In this document: positions 6,564 to 13,089 of the stretch, piece after piece | How positions within the stretch are numbered: the first letter of the stretch is position 1 | Layout: the number at the start of each line of letters is the position of its first letter | Source: DAITPV01 sp050692555 | GTDB taxonomy: Bacteria; Actinomycetota; UBA4738; CALAEC01 | Reading direction: 5' to 3' | Length of the DNA stretch: 15,626 nt | Assembly: GCA_050692555.1 (NCBI GenBank) | Contig: JBOGVS010000051.1 | Span: 1-15,626, forward strand | Position numbers and translations under genes: made by a program | Notes under the pieces: model-generated | What the model saw: only the letters and a program-made list of their open reading frames with translations | Databases searched by the model: none | What the model was told of the DNA's origin: nothing

Positions 6564-7672
6564 CGAGAAGGCCCTTATCAGAAACGCGCCCTGCTCCAGC
6601 GGTGAAGACGGTTTGGAACGGCTCGGCGTACCGGACGTCCACGACCTTCCGATCCTTGACGCTGATCTCCTCGAAGAAGGCGCCGTTCCAGAGCTTCTTC
6701 GTCTCGGGCGAGGCCTTGCGGTAGCTCACGTGGCAGTTCCTCGCGAGCTTGAGAGCGAGGGTGACGAGTTCCCGGGCCTGCCCGAGCTTGGCGGTCTGGT
6801 CCGCCGTGCGGGACTCGAGGTCCCGGACCTCCTCCTCGATTCTTCCCTTCCGGTCCCGGAAGGGCTCCCGGTCGAGGTCGCCGGCGAGGTAGAGGTCGAG
6901 CAGCCGCTCCCGCTCCGCCGCCAGCCGGTCGAGCCGCCGGGCCACAAACCGGGTCTCCTGGGCCCGGTGGCGCTCGCGGGCGATACTCCTCCAGGAGGCG
7001 CTCCAGGCGAGCCCGGAGGCCCCTGGGAAGCTTGATCTCGCGATAGAGGTCCTCCACCGCCCGCTCCACCGAGCGAGTCGGGGTGTAGGGCTCCCCGCAG
7101 CTCCTCCGGGAATTGAAGTGACTGGCGCAGGCGAAATAGGGGAAGGGGCGCCCGTTCCGGCCCTTGACCACGTCGTAGAGGAGCCGCGTACCGCAGGCCC
7201 CGCACCGGAGGAGGCCCTTGAGGAAGTGGGTGTGTTTCCTCTGGCGCTCCTTGGAGCGACCGTGGCTCGACAGGCGGTCCTGGACCAGATCGAAGATCTC
7301 CCTGGGGACGATCGGCTGGTGGCTGCCCTCGTATACCGCTCCCTTCCACGGGATCTTCCCGATGTAGGCCGGGTTCGAGAGCATCTCGTGGAGCCGAGAG
7401 CGGCTGACCCGGCCGCCGCGGCGGTTACGGAGCCCCCGGCGGTACATCTCCTCCGCCAGCGCCGTGAGTGGCCACTCCCCGGTGGCGTACAGCTCGAAGG
7501 CCTCCCGGACCAGGGGCGCCTGCTCGTCGGGGTCAATGACGGCCCGGCCCCGGCGCTGCCCCGGGGAAGGGTCCAGCCGGATGTTCCGGTACCCGATGGG
7601 GGCCAGGTTGGGCCAGACGCCCTCGTGGAGCTTCTGAGCCTGCCCCTTCCCGAACTTGAGCCTCTCGAGGTC
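6564..7672 (-). pseudogene. Large serine recombinase, N-terminus lost and frameshifted
   Basis: On the minus strand this is the C-terminal two thirds of a large serine recombinase of the phage-integrase or transposon type. From about 7672 downwards it reads LERLKFGKGQAQKLHEG and VWPNLAPIGYRN, entry to the recombinase domain, then SRLHEMLSNPAYIGKI. A zinc ribbon follows: RCGACGTRLLYD and YFACASHFNSRRSCG. The frame shifts by one base at the G run 6978-6980, and removing one base gives EEYRRERHRAQE. It continues as a coiled coil rich in R, E and L and the conserved WNGAFFEEI segment. The catalytic domain with the nucleophilic serine, normally about 150 residues upstream, is absent. The reading frame has no stop before the tRNA and runs antisense through tRNA-Ala to 6439. 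It cannot be an active recombinase as it stands. Confidence 0.82.
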
Positions 7673-7699
7673 GCCCCCGCGGTGCTCTCCGGAGAGGCG

Positions 7700-8555
7700 A
7701 TGGCGGAGGCGGCACTGGTGCTCCGGAGCGCCGCCGGCGCCGTGCGGGCTGAGCCAGCTCGTACCGGAACCGACCTGGGGACTGCGGCTCGTGCCCCCTT
7801 GGCTGAAGCCGCGACTGAGCTAGCTGGACCGGCGAAGCCTACGGCCGCGGCCAAGGCAGAGCTGACTGCCCGCCGTATCGTGTGTCTGGGCGGTGTCCGG
7901 GTGTTCCTGGGTCCCGCTCCGGTGGAGGGTGGGTGGCGCGAGAGCAGGTCCTGACCGACCTATGGCCCGACGCCGACCCGGAGAAATCCGGTGCTCGCCT
8001 CGGCCAGTGTCTCCGCCAGATCCGGGAGCGCCTGGACGCCTCATCGGAGGACACGATGGTGGCGGACTGGGTGGACGAACGGTTGCGGCTCGATGCAGGC
8101 GCGGTCTGGTCCGACGTCCAGGCATTCGAGGAGGCCCTCGCGGAGGCGGGGAGGGCGGCCGAGCCAGCGGCCCACCTACGGCGGGCCGTGGATCTCTACC
8201 AGGGACCCTTCTGTGAGGGCCACTCCTACGAATGGGCGCTCCACATTCGAGAGCGCTTCCAGCGGCTGTTCGTGGACGCCTCAGGCCAGCTCGCCGAGCT
8301 CCTCGCCCAAGAAGAGCATCATGACGACGCCCTCCGCGTCCTTGACCGAGCTGTAGAGCAGGATCCTTTCGCAGAGCACCTGTACCGGCTCGCGATTAGC
8401 TCGAGGGCAAGAGGGATCGGCCGGAAGCCGCCCGGGGCCGCTATGAGGCCCTCAGACGGCTCCTCGCGGAGGAGCTGGGTGAGGAGCCCACCAGGGAGAC
8501 CCAGGCTGTCTATCGGCGCGTGTCCGGGGGCGGAGGCCCGCCGCGCCGTCAATGA
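7700..8555 (+). pseudogene. Broken BTAD-type transcriptional activator
   Basis: The remains of a regulator with a bacterial transcriptional activation domain (BTAD), as in SARP and large ATPase-type activators. Three frames must be joined. The first contains RRIVCLGGVRVFLG (about 7874-7915), the usual first strand of the winged-helix DNA-binding domain. The frame then changes near 7928-7935 and resumes as REQVLTDLWPDADPEKSGARL; about 20 residues of the winged helix appear to be missing between. The BTAD follows to about 8400 (AVDLYQGPFCEGHSYEWALHIRERF in two parts, then ALRVLDRAVEQDPFAEHLYRLA). A one-base loss near 8400 moves the end into another frame, reading YEALRRLLAEELGEEPTRET and stopping at 8555. 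The ATG at 7700 is only the first plausible start. The gene is probably inactive; its target is unknown. Confidence 0.75.
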
Positions 8556-8794
8556 TCAGCCCCTCCCCGACCTTAGATGTCAGTGCTCTGGGCTAGGGTC
8601 CTGCCTTGCCGCGTCACCTCTCCCGAACAGCGAAGGTGTCGCAAGCGCGCCGGCCCAAAGCGGCGCGCGGCCAGCTCGTTGAGTGGGCAAGTCCCCGACC
8701 GGGGGTGAGGAATATCCCCCGGGCGATCCCCCATCCTGGGGATGTCCTGGAGCGCTGCGCTCGCTTAGGCTCGTTTGGCGTCCGAGGGGGTGGT
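8556..8794. other. Non-coding gap with short inverted repeats
   Basis: I see no convincing gene in these 239 bases; a plus-strand open frame here lacks a domain, a ribosome-binding site and coding character. The stretch at 8726-8743 is an inverted repeat, ATCCCC and GGGGAT with a 6-base spacer, and a related ATCCCCCGGG occurs about 12 bases upstream. These could be binding sites or hairpins near the end of the XRE-type gene. Confidence 0.4.
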
Positions 8795-9016
8795 TCAGAC
8801 TTCGGCGGTGAATGCTCGCGCAATCTGAAGAAGCGTATCGAGCCGGGGGTTTGGGTGGGGGTTGCTTTCTAGTTCATAGATGGTGTCCCGATGGACGCCG
8901 GCGAGCTCCGCGAGTTCCGCGACGGTCCAGCCGCGACTCTCCCTGAGCGCTCGAATGTAGAGGCCCCATCTGTCGGTTAAATCCGGCAGCTTCGTCGGAC
9001 CCTCGGACGGCGGTTC
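8795..9016 (-). CDS. Small XRE-family helix-turn-helix protein, start unclear
   Basis: An open frame of 73 codons on the minus strand that encodes a recognisable XRE/Cro-type DNA-binding fold: LYIRALRESRGWTVAELAEL, then AGVHRDTIYELESNPHPNPR, then LDTLLQIARAF, ending at the TGA at 8795-8797. The T-V-A-E-L-A-x-x-A-G-V-x-x-x-T-I-x-x-x-E pattern is the classic helix-turn-helix. There is no ATG, GTG or TTG between the upstream in-frame stop and the domain. The only near-cognate start before it is CTG at 8987-8989, with GAGGG about 10 bases upstream. An ATG at 9018-9020 is out of frame by one. It may use a rare start, have a frameshift, or be decayed. It is divergent from the methyltransferase pair, the position of a controller protein in restriction-modification loci. 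Confidence 0.68.
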   Translation of the reverse strand, partial: EPPSEGPTKLPDLTDRWGLYIRALRESRGWTVAELAELAGVHRDTIYELESNPHPNPRLDTLLQIARAFTAEV

Positions 9017-9030
9017 TCATGGGATTGAGA
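9015..9030. repeat. Inverted repeat overlapping the -35 element, possible operator
   Basis: TCTCA (9015-9019) and TGAGA (9026-9030) are inverted around a 6-base spacer. The right arm is part of the -35 hexamer of the methyltransferase promoter and the left arm sits at the 5' end of the divergent helix-turn-helix frame. A dimeric XRE-type protein bound here would block the promoter. The arms are short, so chance is possible. Confidence 0.4.
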
Positions 9031-9054
9031 TGGGCCAGGAGCCCCGTGTAGAAT
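9025..9054 (+). promoter_or_regulatory. Sigma-70-type promoter of the methyltransferase operon
   Basis: TTGAGA (9025-9030) and TAGAAT (9049-9054) are each one mismatch from the -35 and -10 consensus and are spaced by 18 bases. The expected transcription start, near 9061, leaves a leader of about 19 bases that contains the AGGAG ribosome-binding site (9070-9074) of the first methyltransferase. Such a consensus-like promoter stands out in this GC-rich window and suggests strong vegetative expression. Confidence 0.65.
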
Positions 9055-9079
9055 GACAGAGATGTAGTTAGGAGACCCC

Positions 9080-10087
9080 ATGGCTAATCGTAACATCGCA
9101 GGTAAGGCGTCGGAAAAAGCCGACACAACCAATGCTGGCTCGGCTTCGGATACAGGCGAGCAGGGCCGCTTCGGAGTGATCGCAGACGCGGTTCATGCGG
9201 AGATGGGTGAACATGCTTCCGAGGCAGTTGGTCCGCATCCGCGTAACGACCTCAATGACTTGACGGGTCGTGAGTGGATTCAAGAGACTAAGAGCGTCTG
9301 GTTTCAGAAGGGTCTGGGCGCCCAGCATCCAGAAGCCCGCATCGAGCGACTTCATCCAGCTCCGTTCAGCTTCCAAGACGTCGGCCGCCTTATCGCTTTC
9401 TTCACCAAGCAGGGGCAGACGGTGCTTGATCCATTCTGCGGAGTGGGTTCAACCTTGAAGGCTTGCCTGCGCTTGGGGCGTCGGGGTGTAGGCATCGAGC
9501 TTATGGAGGTCTGGGCCGACCTAACGAGGAAACGCTTGGAGACTGAGTGTGGGTCGTTGGACGGGCAGGAAATAATCACCGGGGATGCGAGGGATGTCTT
9601 GCCGACTTTCGCGTCGGAGTCTGTGAACTTCGTCATCACCAGTCCTCCGTACTGGGGAATCCTCAACAAGAAGCCAGACCACAAGCTTCTCGCGGAGCGG
9701 GTTGGCAACGGCCTTGCAACCCATTACTCCGAGGTTGCTACTCGGACGGAGGCTTCGAAGGATCTCGCGAACATCGTCGACTATCACGAGTTCCTGAAGC
9801 AGCTCGTCCAGGTGTTCGATCAGTGTCTCCGCACGCTCGAGACGAATCGATACCTCGCAATCGTCGTATCGGATTTCCGCCACAAGGGTGTGTTCGTGCC
9901 GTTCCATGCCGATCTGATCACGGCAATGAGTCAACTGGGGGAGAAGCGTGCGGTTCTTAAGGGCATCACGATCTTGGCTCAGAACCAGAAGAGGCTGTAC
10001 CCGTACGGCTATCCCTACGGGTACGTGCCAAACATGCATCACCAGTACATCCTGATCTTCAGGAAGGAATCCGCGTTTGGCGATTGA
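9080..10087 (+). CDS. DNA amino-methyltransferase 1, probable N4-cytosine type
   Basis: A 335-residue S-adenosylmethionine-dependent DNA methyltransferase. Motif I, the cofactor-binding loop, is VLDPFCGVGST (115-125), preceded by a motif X-like segment HPAPFSFQDVGRLIAFF (92-108). The catalytic motif IV is TSPPYW (187-192), the form common in N4-cytosine methylases. Motif I comes before IV, unlike the IV-then-I order of typical beta-class enzymes. The C-terminus, with YPYGYPYGYVPN (307-318) and HHQYILIFRK (320-329), resembles other bacterial DNA methylases. The first 60 residues are polar and low in complexity. ATG 9080 has AGGAG five bases away. It overlaps the next methyltransferase by 11 bases. 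It probably protects host DNA, each enzyme perhaps modifying one strand of an asymmetric site; an N6-adenine activity cannot be excluded. Confidence 0.88.
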   Translation: MANRNIAGKASEKADTTNAGSASDTGEQGRFGVIADAVHAEMGEHASEAVGPHPRNDLNDLTGREWIQETKSVWFQKGLGAQHPEARIERLHPAPFSFQDVGRLIAFFTKQGQTVLDPFCGVGSTLKACLRLGRRGVGIELMEVWADLTRKRLETECGSLDGQEIITGDARDVLPTFASESVNFVITSPPYWGILNKKPDHKLLAERVGNGLATHYSEVATRTEASKDLANIVDYHEFLKQLVQVFDQCLRTLETNRYLAIVVSDFRHKGVFVPFHADLITAMSQLGEKRAVLKGITILAQNQKRLYPYGYPYGYVPNMHHQYILIFRKESAFGD

Positions 10088-11198
10088 CGTGTCCGACCGA
10101 ATACAGCGCCTGGCGAGGTTGCCGTATCAGGTGCGGCCGTACTCAGCGCGCAACTGGGGCGACCGTCTCCACTCGCTGTGTTCGTATCCAAGCAAGTTGA
10201 AGCCGGCTCTCGCCCACTTCCTGGTACGTTTGTTTAGCAAACCCGGGGATTTGGTGCTCGATCCCTTCGCAGGTTGCGGCACGGTTCCGTTGGAAGCTTG
10301 TCTGTTGGGCCGACGAGGCATTGGGTCGGACCTGAGCCCATTTGCATACATGCTTACTGCAGGAAAGGTTGCCTTTCCCGCAGAGAGCGCAATCCAGGAG
10401 TGTCTTGACCAACTGCAAGGAGCCTTGGAGGGTAGGTCCAACCCCACGTCAACAGCACCCGCGGAGATCCACTCTTTCTACCACCTGCGGACAATGGCTG
10501 AGATTTTGACGGCTAGAGATTTGGTCCTCGAGGGAATGCAGCTGCAGGATAAGGAGCGAGTCGGAGCATGGACACTGGTCGGTGCCGCGATCTCCCATCT
10601 CCTGCATGGCAATCGCCCCTATGCATTGAGCCGAAGATCGCACAACATCATCCCCATCCCTCCCCGGGGACCGGTTGAGTACAAATCACTTCTCGAGAGC
10701 CTTACAGCAAAGCTGTCGAGAACGAGGGGAACCCGGGGGAAGGACGTAGTCTCAGGCGAAGCCTTCCAGGCTCCGGCGTCAATGCTGCCGCTGGAGGACG
10801 GATCAGTTGGTTTGATTGCTACTTCCCCCCCGTTTCTGGGAACGACAGACTTCATCCGGCAGAACCGTCTCAGGCTCTGGTTCGCCGGTTGGGACTACGA
10901 TCGCCAGCAGCGAGAAAAGGAGGGTGGCGGATTCCTCGAGTTTGAGCGCAGCCTTGAGCCCTACGGGCGAATCCTCGCAGAGCTATATCGGGTCCTTCGA
11001 CCTGGAGGCCTTCTCCTCATGCATCTGGGGGTTGTCAACGGTTTGGATATGGCGGCTGAGCTTGAACCTTACGGGACAAAGGCAGGTCTTACGCCGCACG
11101 GGCGAGTGTACGAGTCCGTTGATCATCTTGAGTCTCATGGCCGTGTAGATCGCGGTGCAACCAAGACCCACGCGTTCCTGGTGTTCGAGAAGCTCTAG
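10077..11198 (+). CDS. DNA amino-methyltransferase 2, probable N4-cytosine type
   Basis: A 373-residue second methyltransferase, clearly different from its neighbour. Motif I is VLDPFAGCGTV (60-70), preceded by YPSKLKPALAHFLVRLF (37-53), and followed by LGRRGIGSDLSPFA (77-90). Motif IV is TSPPF (249-253), continuing LGTTDFIRQNRLRLW. A later segment YRVLRPGGLLLMHLG (304-318) is a Rossmann strand found in many methylases. Between motifs I and IV lie about 180 residues with many helices, probably the target-recognition region. The TTG start at 10077 has AGGAAGGA (10061-10068) eight bases upstream; a GTG at 10089 is the alternative but lacks such spacing. The 11-base overlap shows translational coupling to methyltransferase 1. 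Target base and recognition sequence cannot be deduced. Confidence 0.88.
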   Translation: MAIDVSDRIQRLARLPYQVRPYSARNWGDRLHSLCSYPSKLKPALAHFLVRLFSKPGDLVLDPFAGCGTVPLEACLLGRRGIGSDLSPFAYMLTAGKVAFPAESAIQECLDQLQGALEGRSNPTSTAPAEIHSFYHLRTMAEILTARDLVLEGMQLQDKERVGAWTLVGAAISHLLHGNRPYALSRRSHNIIPIPPRGPVEYKSLLESLTAKLSRTRGTRGKDVVSGEAFQAPASMLPLEDGSVGLIATSPPFLGTTDFIRQNRLRLWFAGWDYDRQQREKEGGGFLEFERSLEPYGRILAELYRVLRPGGLLLMHLGVVNGLDMAAELEPYGTKAGLTPHGRVYESVDHLESHGRVDRGATKTHAFLVFEKL

Positions 11199-11280
11199 CC
11201 GAGTTCCGAACTTACTGGCGCCCAATACGATGGGCAAAGTACCCTCTCTCCGCTGGTCGACGCTGGGGGGCGGATTAGAG

Positions 11281-11493
11281 ATGTCACGGGAGCCACTGCT
11301 CAGGTTCGTCATCGAGTGGGCGCAGAAGCGCGGGCCATCCCCGTTCCACTATCAAGAGGCAGTGGAATACGTTCGAAGGAGGGCTCGGGCGTCCGGGCCG
11401 AACCTAGCCAAGAATGTGCTCCGGGGCATCAGCCGCAACCCGAGTTTCAAGCGTGTCGGTTCTGGTACGTATGTCTATCGAGGAACCCGGTAG
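11281..11493 (+). CDS. Small winged-helix-like DNA-binding protein
   Basis: A 70-residue protein read from the ATG at 11281, preceded by a run of Gs about ten bases upstream; an in-frame ATG at 11230 and further upstream starts are possible but lack a ribosome-binding site. The sequence MSREPLLRFVIEWAQKRGP is followed by FHYQEAVEYVRRR, then ASGPNLAKNVLRGISRNP and FKRVGSGTYVYR. The pattern of helices ending in F-x-R-V-G-x-G-T-Y is that of a small winged helix, and resembles HARE-type helix-turn-helix modules that have been noted in bacterial restriction systems. It lies between the methyltransferases and the nuclease-like gene, 82 and 18 bases from them. It may be a regulator or a DNA-recognition subunit. 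The family assignment is tentative. Confidence 0.65.
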   Translation: MSREPLLRFVIEWAQKRGPSPFHYQEAVEYVRRRARASGPNLAKNVLRGISRNPSFKRVGSGTYVYRGTR

Positions 11494-11511
11494 GGTCGTC
11501 GGAGCCGATCG

Positions 11512-12804
11512 GTGAAGAACTTCCCTCACCGATATGTCGACTTTCCAAAAATCCGGGCCACGCTGGCGCTCGTCGCCGAGATGTCATCGGCCGGCGAAGA
11601 TATGCGAGACGATGGGACACCTGGTTACGCGCTGGCTCGGCACTCCGTCTATCGGTTTCGCAACTTTGATTACGAGGCTCCGGATCTGCAGAGACGTTTG
11701 GAGGCGCGAATTGCCGAAGAGCGTCGCAAGCCACCCGGATCTCAGGGTGCCCGCACGGCCGCTCGAGAGATGCGCCGAACGCTGCAATTCTTGGGTTGGC
11801 TGGATGACGAGTTTCAGCCAACGGACACCGGACAAGAGCTCCTTGCCACGGAACCAGGCTCGGACGAAGAACGTCAGGCTCTTGGGGTTGCTCTCCTGAC
11901 CGGCGTGCTGGCCGACGAAGGCACGGAGTCACATCCTGGACGCATTCTTCTGAGGCTCGTGGGAGAACACGGCCCGTTCGAATCCCGAGACGGGATGGAG
12001 CTTGCGCTTGAGGCCCAGAACGATTCTGAAGAGGAATTCCAGCGGATTAGTCGCCTGCTCTCCCGGTCTCACGCGGATCGTACTAGCAGCATGGGGGTGA
12101 CCGAAACGCAGATGGCGAACGCCGTGAAGATTCTGCCATCGTTCGCCCTTCAGGCTGGACTGCTTGCTCAAGGGACTGGCGGGGGTGAGTTCTACATCAC
12201 GCTTGAGGGCTCTCAAGCCCTAAGGGCAAGCGTGGAGGCAGGGGAGATTGCCCTCAGCGCCGCCCCGCCCCGCCACCCTCCTCCGCGTCCCGCAATTCGC
12301 CCCGAGACGCGGCGTCGAGTGGATCCGGAGAGCGTCGCTCGGCGGCGAACTATTGCAGGGGCCCCGAGGACTCTCAGCTCAGAAGAACAGGTGGAAGCCA
12401 TGCGCCTTCGCCTCGAGCGCACAGACCGGCACCAGACCCTCGTTCGAGGTCTAGCACGACATGGTGGGGATTGGGAAATGTTCGAGGACCTGCTCTCCTT
12501 CGACCTGTTGATGGTTCCGCCCGATGGACCGCTTGTTCTATGGGAGGCAAAAACAATCGACGGAGATGCGGCGGCCCAGGTCCGGCTCGCCGTCGGCCAG
12601 CTGCTCTTCTACGAGCACTTCCACGTGCGGTCTGGCTGGGAAGGGCGGGAACTAGTCCGGGCTGCGGTATTCGATGGGGAGATCGGCGAGGAATTGGCGG
12701 CCTTTCTGGAAGGGCTTGACATCGGCGCCTTCACACTAGAGGACGGTGAGCTGCGGGCCCTGAACGACACAGGGCGGGGCATTTTGCAGCTGTTGCTCAC
12801 GTAG
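11512..12804 (+). CDS. Candidate PD-(D/E)XK restriction endonuclease with winged helices
   Basis: A 430-residue protein with three visible parts. The N-terminal segment has a winged-helix-like hairpin, FLGWLDDEFQPTDTGQELLA (93-112). A second one follows at AGLLAQG...GEFYITLEGSQALRA (215-239). These are typical of DNA-recognition parts of Type II restriction enzymes. After a proline- and arginine-rich linker (250-285) comes a nuclease-type core: D331 in FDLLMV, E345-A-K347 in LVLWEAKTI, and Q356 and Q363 in AAQVRLAVGQLLFYEHF. D-x(n)-E-x-K with a following Q and Y is the PD-(D/E)XK signature. The GTG start at 11512 has GGAG (11501-11504) seven bases away. It is the last gene of the operon, so the methyltransferases would be made first. 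No close family name is recognised, and cleavage activity is inferred. Confidence 0.72.
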   Translation: MKNFPHRYVDFPKIRATLALVAEMSSAGEDMRDDGTPGYALARHSVYRFRNFDYEAPDLQRRLEARIAEERRKPPGSQGARTAAREMRRTLQFLGWLDDEFQPTDTGQELLATEPGSDEERQALGVALLTGVLADEGTESHPGRILLRLVGEHGPFESRDGMELALEAQNDSEEEFQRISRLLSRSHADRTSSMGVTETQMANAVKILPSFALQAGLLAQGTGGGEFYITLEGSQALRASVEAGEIALSAAPPRHPPPRPAIRPETRRRVDPESVARRRTIAGAPRTLSSEEQVEAMRLRLERTDRHQTLVRGLARHGGDWEMFEDLLSFDLLMVPPDGPLVLWEAKTIDGDAAAQVRLAVGQLLFYEHFHVRSGWEGRELVRAAVFDGEIGEELAAFLEGLDIGAFTLEDGELRALNDTGRGILQLLLT

Positions 12805-13089
12805 GTACATTCGGGAGGGTATAGCAGTATTGCCCAACCGGCCGGCGTTCAGAGCCTGCCGTTCGGGTTCCTTCCTGCGCAGGGTATGGTTCTATCCTCG
12901 ATCGAGGGCGACCAGCGCCCTAAGCGGTGGCAAGCGTTTCTGATAATGTCCGGCCAACTCCACTGAAGCCTCTTCGCTTACTCCGGGCGCTGGCCTTGGC
13001 ATCGCTGCGGCCGGCCAGTCCTCCGGCTCTCGATGAGGCGGTAGTCTGCAACGTCAGATCGAATCTGAGGTCCGGGAGAAGGGTGCCAC
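12805..13089. other. Non-coding spacer after the defence cassette
   Basis: These 285 bases hold no gene I can support. There is a perfect 12-base palindrome CCTCGATCGAGG at 12896-12907, a possible protein-binding site or chance. The right end carries the ribosome-binding site GGAGAAGGG (13075-13083) of the exporter gene. The lower-GC cassette ends in this region and high GC returns. Confidence 0.4.

Noticed and set aside
7118..7699. Plus-strand open frame opposite the recombinase
   Set aside because: Shadow of the recombinase coding strand; only the part after 7700 leads into the BTAD regulator.
8606..8872. Plus-strand frame of 88 codons in the gap after the BTAD remnant
   Set aside because: No ribosome-binding site or domain, and it overlaps the antisense HTH frame, which has clear family features.
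11976..11985. GTTCGAATCC, the same bases as the T loop of tRNA-Ala, as a possible second attachment site
   Set aside because: Only about ten bases match and they encode PFES within the nuclease gene; no extended repeat of the tRNA end is seen.
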